Of a stretch of 64,000 nucleotides of DNA, positions 1 through 10,874 are shown in pieces. The DNA lies in assembly GCF_028009165.1 (NCBI RefSeq), contig NC_079244.1, positions 1,178,001-1,242,000 of the forward strand. The letters are read 5' to 3'. The stretch comes from Akanthomyces muscarius. Taxonomy: Eukaryota > Ascomycota > Sordariomycetes > Hypocreales > Cordycipitaceae. Each line of letters begins with the position of its first letter. Position 1 is the first letter of the stretch. A program made the position numbers and the translations under genes. The notes beneath the pieces are model-generated. The model did not search any database and was not told where the DNA came from. It saw nothing but the letters and a program-made list of their open reading frames with translations.

Positions 1-814
1 TGGCGCTTCTGTCATCGTGTCTATGTGCGTCGTCTCGCCCGCCATATCTTTTGTCTGTTGAATCACGGCGACGTCGAGAATTTCGTTCTTCGAGATCACC
101 TCTCGACCGTCTAGCGCCTCCGTCGTCGTCGTGAGAATCAGACCGGCGCCGGCGCGGGCTTCGAGACCGTGAACGCGAATGACGTCGGAGCCTGCGCGAG
201 CGGTCGTGATCGCGCTCTCTGTCTCGATCGCGGCTGTGATGGCGGTGGCGTCTTTTGTGTCTGTCTTCGCGGTGTCTGCCTCTATCTTTCTTATCGCTAT
301 CGTCTGGCTTGCCCATCGAGGCCAGCAGTTGCCTGCGTCGAATAGGGTCGTTCATCATAGCTTCGTATGCAGCCTGTTCTTGGCGCTTGATCGCGAGAAG
401 AGGGTCATCTCGAATCTTGGCTGCTGTGTCTCTAGCACTGTTCGCATTCTGCAGAGCCATGAAGCTTTCTTGTCCGGCGTTTTTTTCAAGCTTCTCGTGC
501 TCGTTGCCTTTGATCAGGTTGTCGATTCGTCGCTTTCCAAGGAGGTACGCTTCCATTTCCTCAGTTGTACCGGCCTGGCCGTCGGTCGGCCCCTGGTACA
601 TCCAGTCGACTCGGTCCACCCGCTTCTTTCCTCCGGCGGCCTCGAGTTGCCGCTGCAGCTCCTCTTTGGCGCGCTCTTCTTTGATTTCATCGATACGCTG
701 TTGCGTCCGCTTGCGCTCAGCCAAAGCCTTTTGTTCTTCATCGTAAACAGCCGCCTGATTACGCCGAAGCGTTGGGTGGAACGACTTTTTCAAATTGAGA
801 TCACCGCCTCCCAT
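1..814 (-). CDS. cwc25: Pre-mRNA-splicing factor CWC25 (3' end cut by window edge)
   Basis: Reading leftward from the ATG at 814, the frame stays open to base 1, so the C-terminus lies outside the window. The N-terminus [14 protein letters not shown] is the hallmark of the CWC25 family. A charged helical stretch follows, then the conserved VDWMYQGP motif at about residues 70-77, where the family core ends. From about residue 190 the protein becomes an Arg/Ser/His/Asp-rich RS-like tail, typical of spliceosome proteins. CWC25 acts in the nucleus at the first catalytic step of splicing, after Prp2 remodelling; that role is family knowledge. No intron is needed in the visible part. The ATG is chosen because the family motif begins exactly there. 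Confidence 0.9.
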   Translation of the reverse strand, partial: MGGGDLNLKKSFHPTLRRNQAAVYDEEQKALAERKRTQQRIDEIKEERAKEELQRQLEAAGGKKRVDRVDWMYQGPTDGQAGTTEEMEAYLLGKRRIDNLIKGNEHEKLEKNAGQESFMALQNANSARDTAAKIRDDPLLAIKRQEQAAYEAMMNDPIRRRQLLASMGKPDDSDKKDRGRHREDRHKRRHRHHSRDRDRERDHDRSRRLRRHSRSRSRSPRRRRSDSHDDDGGARRSRGDLEERNSRRRRDSTDKRYGGRDDAHRHDDRSA

Positions 815-1273
815 TTTTGCGGTCTGCGATAGTTGTTGTAATGGAGAGAAGAAGGCAGACAAATCATGGCCGACAGTGCCCGTGGCGATAAATTTGAGGC
901 TGGTTCAGGCACTAGCGCTGCAGCCTGTCGGCCCCGCTATTTGAAGGTTCCGTGGCGGAAGCAGTTGACCGTCCCGCGCGTATGAACAACAGTCCATTTG
1001 AAAAAAGCTTCACAGAGAGTTATTTGACTCTTAATTTCTTCAACAATCTGTTTTACCGGAGAATACATGTCAGCTAAGGGGGTGCATATGAACAAGCCTA
1101 TTTAATGCTTCTAAAAACGCCAGCATTGTCAAACAAGGATCAAGAAGATTATAATATTCCGGAAATCTTTTCAAATATTCGTACATGGGCAACAAGCTCT
1201 GCGTTGTAAGCTCGCAAGCTTTCAATAGTAATATACAAAGTCAACGTTCAATCTCGTTCCCTCGGGCTCGAGA
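815..1273. other. Intergenic, cwc25 promoter side
   Basis: 459 bases between the cwc25 start and the uS14m stop, both on the minus strand. It should hold the cwc25 promoter and the uS14m 3' end. I see no coding sequence or repeat. Confidence 0.5.
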
Positions 1274-1756
1274 TTACCAGCTTGCTCGCTTCACGCCGGG
1301 GATGTTTCCAGCGATGGCCTGCATTCTGAATTGGTACTGCATCGGGTTAGGGCGTTGGAAGTATTGCAAAGTTATCTTGTGCGCTTACTCTGCTCATCTT
1401 AAAGTCGCTCAGCACACCACGGCCCTGGCCGCCCATGATGCAGCGGTTGCGAATTTGTGTCGGTCGGGTGTAGCAGTGCATCTGCGCAAGCTGCAATTGA
1501 GCCTCCGCGCGGACTCGAGGGGAGAGGGTCGTATTTCGGATCATGTATCGCAGCGCTTGTCTGTTGTAGTCGTCTGTTAGCTCCTGCTTCAATTTCGCGT
1601 CGCGGCATGTGCATGGGCGTCTTCGTCGAATCGTGCGAGTCGTGCGTACCGCTCAGGTTCGAATTGCTCGAAAGTCTTGCGCTTGGTGTGATCGCGAATC
1701 GTTCGAATGTTGTAGAAGCATCCCAGATCGAGTTTTTTCGCTCGGAACATGGACAT
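1274..1756 (-). CDS. mrp2: Mitochondrial small-subunit ribosomal protein uS14m (MRP2/MRPS14)
   Basis: Three exons: 1756-1650, 1560-1389 and 1336-1274, giving 113 residues. Intron 1 (89 bp) has donor GTACGC, a GCTAACA branch site and acceptor CAACAG. Intron 2 (52 bp) runs from GTAAGC to GATGCAG. Splicing joins EPE to RQALRYMIRNT and MSR to YQFRMQAIAGNIPG, restoring the conserved uS14m core and its C-terminal ASW ending. The motif RPTQIRNRCIMGGQGRGV is the signature of the family. The protein is part of the mitoribosome small-subunit head. The frame is open for about 66 codons upstream of the chosen ATG, but fungal homologues begin at MSMFRAKK and the ATG sits in a good context (CCAAAATGTCC). 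Confidence 0.92.
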
Positions 1757-2304
1757 TTTGGCGGTATTGTGATGCTTGATCGACTGGATGATCATCGGAG
1801 AGGCGGGAAGCATGCGAAAGAATATCGTCCCGCCTCCCAGGGGATAATATCCGCAATTTAGCCGAGGCGGAACATCAGCGATTTTGTGCCCAATTCCGCG
1901 AAGCTTAAGCAGTGACAATTTTCGTGAGAAAAATAAAAGACTAGAAGAATTCAAAGAAAATGTATCAATATCTATGAATGTAATCTTTTTTTAATATAAA
2001 ACAGTCGCGATAAAATCCCAAGCTCTGTGCTTCAGAGCATTCAGCACTCGAAAGCGTCACAGTGGGGGCAGCCTTCCGAGAGTTCAGCCACCCTGTTCAT
2101 CATCTCCGGGGTTATAAGACTAATACGCCCAGCTCTTCCATCTTCTCATCTTGATTCAGCAAATTTGGTAATTGAGAAGGAGGTACATTTTCTCCGGTCT
2201 ATCATTGCTTATGCATTGAAATCAATAACCTGCCCCATTGGACGGCTCTGGATCGCATTGGCCTAGCCTCAGGGGCTTCGGCATCATAGACGGTGACCCG
2301 CACT
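1757..2304. other. Divergent promoter region, uS14m / beta-glucosidase
   Basis: 548 bases between two divergent starts. An AT-rich patch around 1975-2005 contains a TATAAAAC string at 1996-2003, readable on the plus strand about 300 bases before the beta-glucosidase ATG. No coding sequence was recognised. Confidence 0.4.
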
Positions 2305-5151
2305 ATGGCCTCTATCGCAAGGCTAGATGATGATGAGCTGCTTCAGCATAAGCCCCATCATGATATGGATGACGATTCCGGGGACTCCGATATCGAATTA
2401 AATGAACTGAGAGACGAAGACGACGCGGAATTGCTCACAGGCACACGCCCGGGACTGTCAAAACAAAAAAATCCTGGCGAAACAGCGAGTCATTTTTTAA
2501 CTCGGATACGTGCCTGGCGCTTGCGCAAAAGGACCCTTGTCGTAATTGCGGCAACGATCGTTCTTCTAGTGCTCGGGGCGTTGTTTGTCTGGGGAAAATA
2601 CACGCAAACCCCTCCCGAGGGCAAGTCACCCCCGTGGTATCCGTCTCCGAGAGGCGGTACGGTCTCTCAATGGGCAGGTAGCTACGAAAAGGCTGCCAAG
2701 ATGGTCAAAAACATGACTTTGGCCGAGAAAGTCAATGTGACTACGGGCACTGGCTGGGCCATGGGGCTCGCGGTCGGGAACACAGGACCAGCTATCCACG
2801 CTGGGTTTCCTTCTTTGGCAATGCAAGATGGTCCCCTTGGCATCAGATTTGCCGACAATGCCACTGCATTCCCAGCTGGAATAACAGTGGGCGCGACTTG
2901 GAACAAGGAACTCATGTACCAGCGTGGCCGAGCTCACGGAAAAGAAGCACGAGGAAAGGGCATCAATGTCTTGCTCGGCCCTTCAGTTGGTCCTTTAGGT
3001 CGCATGCCTGCCGGCGGCCGCAATTGGGAAGGATTTGGGCCGGACCCGTATCTTCAAGGCATTGCGGCAGCAGAGACGATCCGCGGTATTCAAGGTGAAG
3101 GAGTCATGGCCACCATCAAACATTTCGTGGCCAACGAACAGGAACATTTTCGTCAACCCTGGGCCTGGGGCTTACCAAATGCGCTATCGTCTAACGTTGA
3201 CGATAGAACAATGCATGAGCTGTACGCCTGGCCTTTTGCCAATGCCGTAAAAGCCGGCGTTGCCAGCGTCATGTGCTCTTACAACATGGTCAACAACTCG
3301 TATGCGTGTGGCAACTCGAAGTTGCTTAACGGAATTCTAAAAGACGAACTTGGCTTCCAGGGCTTCGTCATGTCTGACTGGCTTGCGCAACAATCCGGCG
3401 TCGCAAGCGCACTCGCAGGACTCGACATGTCAATGCCGGGCGATGGACTAGGCTGGACGGACGGCAAGTCACTCTGGGGACCACACCTATCACGAGCCGT
3501 TCTCAATGGCTCTTTGCCCACTTCTCGCCTGGATGATATGACTGTGCGCATTGTCGCGTCCTGGTATCAGCTCGGTCAAGACGACCCGTCCCGTTTCGAC
3601 GGAAATGGTCCCAACTTCTCATCATGGACCAATCACAAAATGGGACTGATCAGTGACGGAAGTTCCTCTCCGCAGGATAAGGTCGAAGTGAACCAATACG
3701 TCAATGTACAGCAAAACCACTCCATTGTGGCACGAGAGGTTGCTATCGAGGGTACTGTGCTTCTCAAGAATACCGGTATTCTACCACTGTCACCTTCCGG
3801 GCTCCGCTCGGAAACGGAACAGAAAGCAGATGGCAAGACGAATATTGGAATTTTTGGCGACGATGCAGGACCAGGCCTAGGTCCGAACTTTTGCGCCGAT
3901 CGAGGTTGCAATGAAGGAACGCTGGGCTCTGGATGGGGCAGCGGAGCTGTTGAGTTCCCCTACCTAGTGACGCCGGAGTCTGCCCTCAGCAAAGCATTTG
4001 ACTCTAATGCTGTCAATATTTCCTCGTCTTTATTGAACAAAAAACCAAGCAGAGCGCTGCTTCAGGCCATGGATGTTTGTATTGTGTTTGCCAACGCTGA
4101 CGGCGGCGAGGGTTATCTCAAGTGGAAGTCGGTGGCAGGTGATCGAAACGACCTATTCCTTCAGAAAGAGGGAGACGACCTTGTCCTCGCTGTTGCGGAG
4201 GGCTGTGGCGGCGGAAAGGGCAAAACCATTGTCGTTGTCCATGCCGTCGGGCCCGTCGTGATGGAACGCTGGATTGACCACCCTGGGGTTGGCGCCGCCC
4301 TCGCTGCGAATTTACCAGGACAAGAGAGCGGCAACGCCATCTCGGCAATCATGTTTGGTGATGTTTCACCAAGCGGTAGACTCCCCTATACCATTGGAAA
4401 GACTCTGGAAGACTATGGCCCTGGAGGTAAAGTCATGTACACCCCGAGTAGCCTAGTCCCGCAACAAGATTTTACAGAAGGCGTCTACATCGACTACCGC
4501 CACTTCGACAAGCACAACATCAAGCCGCGTTTCGAGTTTGGCTTTGGGCTGTCCTATACAACTTTTAATTACAGCAATTTGCTGATCACGGAAGTCAAGA
4601 CAAAGTCAAAACTCGCCGGGGAACGACCTGCCGGCGAGGCGACACCGCCAGAATTCGAGGACAAGATTCCAGACATCAGCGAAGCCCTCTTCCCTGCTCA
4701 GATCCGCAAGCTGAAAAAATACATTTACCCATACATTGCATCAGAGTCGGAAATTAAGCCTGGAGACTATCCTTATCCGGATGGGTACGATGTAGAGCAG
4801 CCTCTATCCGCCGCAGGAGGTGGAGAAGGCGGTCATCCGGATCTCTGGGAGACGCACGTATCTGTCCGAGCTGATGTTGGCAACGAAGGCGCTGTCGAAG
4901 GAAAGGCTGTGCCTCAAGTCTATGTCTCATTTCCTGATACGAAAGGAGTGGACTTTCCCGTCCGTGTGCTGCGTGGATTTGAAAAGGTTCGCCTGTCACC
5001 GGGACAGTCTCGATCGGTCGAGTTCAACTTGACGCGAAGAGACCTGAGCTACTGGGACACGACGCTGCAGAACTGGGTCATGCCCGAGGGTGAGTTTTCT
5101 ATTGCAGTTGGCGCCAGTTCGAGGGATATCAAGCTGTCAGGTGCGTGGTGA
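2305..5151 (+). CDS. Membrane-anchored beta-glucosidase, glycoside hydrolase family 3
   Basis: Intronless, 948 residues from the ATG at 2305. The open frame extends four codons further to a GTG, which is not a credible start. The N-terminus is an acidic cytosolic segment of about 75 residues, then basic residues (RLRKR) and one membrane helix at about 77-96, giving a type II membrane topology. The GH3 N-terminal barrel follows and includes GFVMSDW, in which Asp358 is the expected catalytic nucleophile. The GH3 C-terminal domain contains GQESGNAIS and the loop DVSPSGRLPYT. A fibronectin-III-like domain occupies about 850-940. This layout matches the beta-glucosidase E type of aspergilli. The likely role is hydrolysis of terminal beta-glucosyl residues of oligosaccharides at the cell surface; the exact substrate is not visible. 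Confidence 0.93.
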   Translation: MASIARLDDDELLQHKPHHDMDDDSGDSDIELNELRDEDDAELLTGTRPGLSKQKNPGETASHFLTRIRAWRLRKRTLVVIAATIVLLVLGALFVWGKYTQTPPEGKSPPWYPSPRGGTVSQWAGSYEKAAKMVKNMTLAEKVNVTTGTGWAMGLAVGNTGPAIHAGFPSLAMQDGPLGIRFADNATAFPAGITVGATWNKELMYQRGRAHGKEARGKGINVLLGPSVGPLGRMPAGGRNWEGFGPDPYLQGIAAAETIRGIQGEGVMATIKHFVANEQEHFRQPWAWGLPNALSSNVDDRTMHELYAWPFANAVKAGVASVMCSYNMVNNSYACGNSKLLNGILKDELGFQGFVMSDWLAQQSGVASALAGLDMSMPGDGLGWTDGKSLWGPHLSRAVLNGSLPTSRLDDMTVRIVASWYQLGQDDPSRFDGNGPNFSSWTNHKMGLISDGSSSPQDKVEVNQYVNVQQNHSIVAREVAIEGTVLLKNTGILPLSPSGLRSETEQKADGKTNIGIFGDDAGPGLGPNFCADRGCNEGTLGSGWGSGAVEFPYLVTPESALSKAFDSNAVNISSSLLNKKPSRALLQAMDVCIVFANADGGEGYLKWKSVAGDRNDLFLQKEGDDLVLAVAEGCGGGKGKTIVVVHAVGPVVMERWIDHPGVGAALAANLPGQESGNAISAIMFGDVSPSGRLPYTIGKTLEDYGPGGKVMYTPSSLVPQQDFTEGVYIDYRHFDKHNIKPRFEFGFGLSYTTFNYSNLLITEVKTKSKLAGERPAGEATPPEFEDKIPDISEALFPAQIRKLKKYIYPYIASESEIKPGDYPYPDGYDVEQPLSAAGGGEGGHPDLWETHVSVRADVGNEGAVEGKAVPQVYVSFPDTKGVDFPVRVLRGFEKVRLSPGQSRSVEFNLTRRDLSYWDTTLQNWVMPEGEFSIAVGASSRDIKLSGAW

Positions 5152-6614
5152 TTGGAGTCGGGCCTCATGTACACGATGAAGACGCTATCCGCAGCGGGAT
5201 CTCCGGACGTAGAGTAATGTAAGAATCACGAATGAAGATAATTTTCAAAACGTCTCACGGCATTGTGAGTCTTATAATATCCACTGAGCGAGGCAGATTG
5301 GCGCTTAAAAGTAGCTCCCGACGGGGCTGTGCCGCGTTTATGACCAGACATAGCCACCGGTGCCCGTCTCACCCGGCCGGCGCTGACCTGGCAGTGCAGG
5401 GGTACAAACAATGGCCAATTGCAGATGCAGCAATGCAGAATTTTGATTCGACGCCTCATGCGTGTGCGCTGTTCACGCTGACTTGTATAACATTCTACGC
5501 GCGGGCATTGCCGATTTCGACAAGTTTTGGCCGTGTTGTCCACTTGCTCCGTGGCAGAGCAGCCTCCCTCGGTGGCTTGTAGGACACCATGCTTGGGAAT
5601 CAAAGCACTGCTGCCCTTGCACGACGGCAGAATGAGCTCTGTTCCAAAAATGGTCCGATTTCTATTTTGATGTTCTTTTTCTGCAAGCCATGTCCTTCGA
5701 GAACCGGTGGCTGAATGTTTCTCCCTTCCCCCCGGGCGCTTAAGTACAAGCAAGCCTGCAGGCAGAGCGGTGGGGGCGTGAGGCTGACACTGCCACGAGC
5801 AAAAGGGACAGAAATAGCATCACGCTGCATGCACGATCCCGGCTAGCGCCAGCTGTAAGCCCCGTCCTGTGCAGGGCCAGCCTTGTAAGTTGGAGGTGGG
5901 TGGGCAAGCCTCCATGCCGAATTAAGCTCCGTGATGGGAAACCTCCGAGCCCCGGCCCACGCGATGGGATGGATATACATACAGGCATAAAGGCCTGCAA
6001 GACTGCAACTCTACTATAGATATATGCCTTGCACCACAAAAAGGTTGTTTCGTGTTGATGAGACTGCTGATGTTATTGTTCCGCGCACTGCCCATCAGAA
6101 TTACCAAATCCTTGGCTCCCCATCTCGTCCAACCACGGTTATCCCATCGCCGTCTGGTATAACCGGCTAAGCCGGCCGAGCGAGGCTCGCCGAGTTGCTG
6201 AACAAAGCCACGCCACAGAGTACCAAAACGTCGATGCGGCTTTCCAACTACCAGCGCTAGCACGGGGCTGATTCGCACCTTTCAAACCCGTTGTTCATAA
6301 TATCTCTCCGTGGGGCCAATGAGACGGCCCTCAAGCCGAAAAGATTCCTCATTGTTGTGGGTTTTTCCTTTGTGAGATCTCATATGTTTTGTCACGGCAC
6401 GGGCTTATTGTTCGGGTAGCACTCTCTCTCTCTCTCTCTGACTTCACCTTGCTTTTGTCTGCAATACAGTCCCGTGTTGGAGCCTCGAGGCTCAATGATA
6501 TGTTGATGCCTTTTTCGGACATCGTCACCGAGGAAGCATTCCGGTGTCGAGATACTACATAAAAGAAACACTATCCTGGGTCTGCAGGGGAGAACCCAGG
6601 CCTGACCATGAAAC
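5152..6614. other. Gene-free region
   Basis: 1.46 kb between the beta-glucosidase and a hypothetical gene. Open frames on both strands are short, lack ATG starts or lack recognisable sequence. It contains a CT microsatellite at 6422-6439. I see no tRNA and no mobile element. Confidence 0.45.
6422..6439. repeat. (CT)9 microsatellite
   Basis: Uninterrupted CT dinucleotide run about 175 bases before the next ATG. It may serve as a pyrimidine tract in the promoter or 5' leader of the following gene. Confidence 0.9.
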
Positions 6615-7403
6615 ATGAAGGTACAAAAACGCACTCGAAGACCTTCCACGCCGCACCATCAACCACTTACACGCATCGCTCACCAGCGAGCGGCCATGCT
6701 GCTTCAAGCCGCCCGCCCTCTATCCTTTGCAACTGCTGCTCCCTCTCATACCCATTCTTCTCCTTCCTTCTCCTACGGCGTCGCCTCGCCCGCCATGTCC
6801 ACTGGGAGCAGCAGCCACCGCAGCCCCTCCACCTCGAGCGACATGCCGCCGCCGCCTCCACCGCCGCCGCAACATCCATCGTCGCCAAACCGCCGCAGAA
6901 GCCCCTCGCCGCACACCATCCAGCAGCTCCTCGACACGCTCCGCCACCAGCGCGTCAACACAATCACCGAGCTGTGCCGCATCGAGCGCGCCGCGGCCGC
7001 GTGCACGCGGCCCGACGACGCGCGGGCCTTCCAGGCGCCCATGACGCAGGCCTGGGTGCGCTACGTCACCGGCCACCAGCTGCTCAGCGAGCTGCGCGGC
7101 CTCACGCGCGGCTACCCCTTCAGCGCGGAGCTCGTGCGCGAGGCCTACGCCCGGGTGCGCGCCGACCCGCGCAGCAACCGCTCCTGGAACCTCGCCTGGC
7201 TGTGCCTCGTGCGCATCCGCGACGACGACGACGGGCTCATCGCCGCGTACGCCGTCGCCGAGGCGTCCAAGCCGGGTATGTGGGGGGGGCTGGTGCCGCG
7301 TGAGGAGGACGTCCTGAAGCTGAGCGGCTGCTTCTCGCGCGAGTGGACGCTGGCCGTCAGCGTCATGCTGAAGCACTGGCCTGTGGCGCCGACGTGGTGT
7401 TGA
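6615..7403 (+). CDS. Hypothetical protein, GC-rich gene
   Basis: Open frame of 262 residues with strong G/C preference at third codon positions. That is why I prefer it to the long overlapping frames in the same stretch. The first half is low complexity: Ser/Thr/Pro-rich, with a proline run at about residues 78-85. The second half, from about residue 100 (HTIQQLLDTLRHQRVNTITE), looks like a compact helical domain with Trp/Arg-rich segments such as SWNLAWLCLVRIRDDDDG. I do not recognise a family. In-frame ATGs at 6696 and 6795 are alternative starts, and the latter would remove most of the basic N-terminus. There is no signal peptide or membrane helix in the C-terminal domain. The gene is probably real but of unknown function. 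Confidence 0.55.
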   Translation: MKVQKRTRRPSTPHHQPLTRIAHQRAAMLLQAARPLSFATAAPSHTHSSPSFSYGVASPAMSTGSSSHRSPSTSSDMPPPPPPPPQHPSSPNRRRSPSPHTIQQLLDTLRHQRVNTITELCRIERAAAACTRPDDARAFQAPMTQAWVRYVTGHQLLSELRGLTRGYPFSAELVREAYARVRADPRSNRSWNLAWLCLVRIRDDDDGLIAAYAVAEASKPGMWGGLVPREEDVLKLSGCFSREWTLAVSVMLKHWPVAPTWC

Positions 7404-7905
7404 ACGCCCTAGGGGGTGGACTGTGAGTAAGCGCGTTGGGCGTTGGCTGGACTGGGGTGCATTGTTTTCGGCCGCATTGTTATTGGACGAGGGATGAAGT
7501 TCTCATTTCAGGCGTTGTTCTTCATTTGCTCTTTGCTCTTTGCTCTTTGCTCTTCTTCTTGTGCCTTGGTTTGCCGCTTTGCCTTGTTATTTGGCGTCAT
7601 GTAATGCGCAGCAACGGAGTGTTAGTGTCGACGAGATAGACCTTGCTCTTAACCATAGACAGTCATAACGTCTGAGGCCGAAATGAAAAGTGTTCTTATG
7701 CATTATTGATAATACCTTAGATCTTTATTGGTATTCTAACGCAACATGATGTAGAAAACGCCTCATTCCCGTGAAAAGCGCCGTGGGCCGTGGGGGCACC
7801 ATGAATGAAGTAAAGACACCACGCTAGTGCCAATTCAATGGCTCAATGATGATTGGAACAAAATGACAGAGAACACGCTATAACTTTTTTTAGTCGATTC
7901 AGGGT
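7404..7905. other. Convergent intergenic region
   Basis: 502 bases between the stops of two convergent genes. It holds a short heptamer repeat (7525-7552) and presumably both 3' untranslated regions. No gene was seen. Confidence 0.45.
7525..7552. repeat. TTTGCTC heptamer repeat, four copies
   Basis: Four perfect head-to-tail copies of TTTGCTC, followed by an imperfect CTTCTTCTT run. This is a simple microsatellite in the 3' region of the hypothetical gene. Confidence 0.9.
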
Positions 7906-9757
7906 TTATGCTTCGCTTTCCTCTTCGGTGCGATGCTCCTCTTCCCACTCCTCACTCTCCAGACCTTCGCCGCGGACAAACAGCGCGGCGAAAAAGCCCA
8001 GGAAAGCGAGGCCGCCAAAGACTGTCCACGCGAGCGCTTCACCCTTGGGCTGGATGCGCACGGAGATTGTGAACAGTCCACCAGACACAACAGGACCGAC
8101 GCTGCGTCCGAGGGCGGAGAGGGTCTGGGCCAGGCCGTTGAGTGTGCCTAGGCTATTGTGTGAGGGTGCGGAGTTGGTGATCTGCGACACAGAATTAGAT
8201 TTTGAAATGACTTGGTAACGGACTGGGCAGGTAGCTTACCAAAAGCATGACGCTAGAGAGTCCACCGACAGCGCAAATATTCTTGAAGATGAGCACGATG
8301 CAGAGCTCAATGTATAGCCACAATTTACCGCTCCCGACGCCAAAGAGCGGCTCGTCGTCGACGTATCCCACCCAGGGCATCAGGATCATGCTAACTGCTA
8401 GACCGAACAAAGCATAGCGATACGTGCCCAAACTTCCCACCTTGTTTCTCACGGGCTGGTACACAAAGGCCTGGAATGCGATGGTCGTGGCGCCAGCCGC
8501 GCTCAGGAAAGCGCCGATTTTACCCGGCTTGAGTTCACGACCGGTGGGAGCCGGCGCCGCTGCGAATACGGGGTACAGCGAGTTGAAACTAATGTTGGAG
8601 AGCTGGAAGATGAGGTAAGTGCTCAAGAGCAGAATCGTGGTGTGATTGAAAATCTCCTTCCAAATGTCCTGCTTGGAGTGGCTCGGCTTGCTGCCGTCGT
8701 AGTCATCCAGGCCATCCACCTCGGCCTCATCCTCGGAGGAAGAGCCCGAGGCAAGCAGAGGCTGCTGCTGCCCGCGGGGCCATCGCGTGCTCCACGAGTG
8801 CCGACGATTCGGTTCCGGCCTTTTGCTGCCCAGCTTGTTAAACCAGCTCGAGAGCCTGCGCAGCCACTTGGGCTTGCCGGGTCCGCGCTCGTCCTTGTCC
8901 AGCGTCTCCTCGAACCACAGCAGTATGGCTATGAAGCCCGTCGCCAGCATCACCGCGCTGACCAGGTTCGGCGCCAGGTAGGGAAACGTCGAGGGCGCGA
9001 GGCGGCCGACGAGAAAGCCGCCGACGGCGGGGCCGGTGATGCTGCCCAGCGAGTAGATGATGGGAAGGTAGGCAAAGGCCTGGCTCTGGTTCGACCGGTC
9101 CGTAACCTCGCCGAGCACCGTGGGCACGCAGGCGGCGTTGCCGTTGAGCAGGCCCATGAGCACTTGGACCAGGACAATCTGCCAGTACCGCGTGCAGAGG
9201 CCAAAGACGCAGAAGCAGCCCATGAGGGCAAAGGTGCCGGCGAGCAACACCGGCTTGCGGCCAATCAGGTCCGACGAGTAGCCCCAGAGGAAGTTAGTCG
9301 ACAGCTGCGCTAGGGCAAAGGCGCTAGCGATGACGCCAATGTAGAAGCCCGTCTTGCTCTGGTCCATGCCGGGCATGGAAGCGACCATCTCGGGGAGGTA
9401 CGGCGCGAGGGAGTTGAGGGCCGTCTGCTCGCAGAGCGACAGGTACGCCAGCAGTAGGAGCTGGCGCACCGGCAGTGGCGTCTCGGCGGCGGCGGCGTGT
9501 TCGTTCTCGGACGTGGTCGGCGAGGACGGCAACGAGGCAATCGAGCTCGCGCCCGACGCGGATCCGGAGCTGGGAATGGTGCCAATCGGCGTGCACGGCG
9601 GCTCCGTCGGGAATGTCTGGTACTTGTGCACGGACGAGCGGCGGCTGCCGGTCATCACGCCGGGGATCGGGGCGCCGGCGTGGAACGAGCCGGAGGAGCT
9701 CGTGCGGCGTTTGAGGACGGCCGGCGGCGTGATGGTGATCTTGTTTGGTCGAGGCAT
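7906..9757 (-). CDS. MFS transporter (YCR023C-like)
   Basis: Two exons, 9757-8240 and 8181-7906, give 597 residues. The intron (8239-8182, 58 bp) runs from GTAAGC to GTCGCAG and joins VMLL to ITNSAPSH in phase. The cytosolic N-terminus of about 95 residues is Ser/Pro-rich. About twelve membrane helices follow, split by a hydrophilic loop of about 75 residues containing SKPSHSKQDIW. The sequence WGYSSDLIGRKPVLLAG is the MFS motif A between helices 2 and 3. SLGSITGPAVGGFL resembles motif C of proton antiporters. The C-terminal tail is acidic. The overall plan resembles the yeast YCR023C group of uncharacterised MFS proteins; the substrate is unknown. It diverges from the ACC deaminase gene across 1.1 kb. 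Confidence 0.88.
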
Positions 9758-10874
9758 GTCTTTCGAGTCCTGGTCTTTCGGCGTCTAGACCGCCCACGGG
9801 AGTTGGACAGTTGTCCTCGTGTCCGAGAGAATGCGTCGTTGGGGGCGTTGGGCTTTTTTCCTTTTTCTCGTGAGAATGTCGGACGGCCGAACGAGCACGC
9901 GATGAGCCGAGGGCGAATGGGCAAAAAGCTCGTGACCGCAGCGGCGCAGAATCAGACGCCGCGCATGCTGGTGGTGAGTTCGACGGGAATTGATTCGGAT
10001 TCGTGATGATGGCAGGGCGAGATGGGGGGGTTGCGAGTAGCAAATATGTTCGTCGGTACTCGTAGGCGTAAGAATGAGAGAGCTAAAAAGCAAGACTGGG
10101 GAGCGCAAAAGAGGTGCAAGACGTCACGGTCACGCCAAAAACACACAAGCTTCGCAGCTGCAAAGAGCGGCGCTAGCCCCAGCCCGGCCCGCGCTAGCTC
10201 GCCATGTGCCGATAAACTATTTACGACGTAGGTTTGTCCGAGATGCGACGAAATGTGTGCATCTCCGTTTCAGCTTGTGCGTGCATGAATTCCGAAAGTT
10301 TAGTTCATTCCCGTTTTCTTTTCAATGGTGACAGGTTGGATGACGACGCCAGGCCCAAGGCTCGGGAAGCTAGAAAGGCGCGTAACCACAGTTTTGATAG
10401 CTCACCCAAGGGGCCGACACTGCTTCTCACCCTCTCAAGCAATTACCGCACTATTGGAAGCCAATTCACCAAGATAGTATCAAGACGAGAAAATGGAGTG
10501 CTTACGATGGCACCAGCACCCCACCTAATTACTACAAACCGCAGAGGCCTGGAAGAAGCTTTGTACGCGTGTTCAACACCGCCTTTCTCGCCTACCCGGT
10601 ACTACCTAATACCGTTTGTCCAAGAAATACCAAGCCTGAGCCAATGCCGAATCGAGCTGCAAAAAATCCGTATTAACAGCTTTGACGAATAAGGTCGTTG
10701 GTCAGTTTTATTGCATGCCGTTTCGCGATAAGAAGTGATGAATATACCTGCGGGCGTTCCCATATTACAAGAGGGCGCATTCCTCGACTTTACAGCGTAG
10801 TACAGACGGCCTCCCGTTAAACCGCATTCCCCCTCCCGTATACAAACTAAAAACTCCATTTCAATCACACCACA
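9758..10874. other. Divergent promoter region, MFS / ACC deaminase
   Basis: 1.1 kb between divergent starts. It contains GACGTCAC near 10110, a CRE-like half site that could serve the MFS gene. Overlapping antisense frames near 9785-10043 extend from the MFS gene region and are not convincing. No gene was recognised. Confidence 0.4.

Noticed and set aside
1589..1954. Treating the long first frame of uS14m as the whole gene
   Set aside because: It ends in intron sequence; splicing at 1649-1561 is needed to reach the conserved RQALRYMIRNT core.
6608..7376. Long overlapping frames on both strands over the hypothetical gene (6608-7303 plus, 6720-7376 minus)
   Set aside because: The region is very GC-rich, so stop codons are rare in every frame. 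The 6615-7403 frame has the expected G/C third-position pattern and a more natural residue composition.
8642..9313. 223-codon plus-strand frame
   Set aside because: Antisense to the MFS transporter, without ATG-supported start or recognisable motif; a composition shadow.
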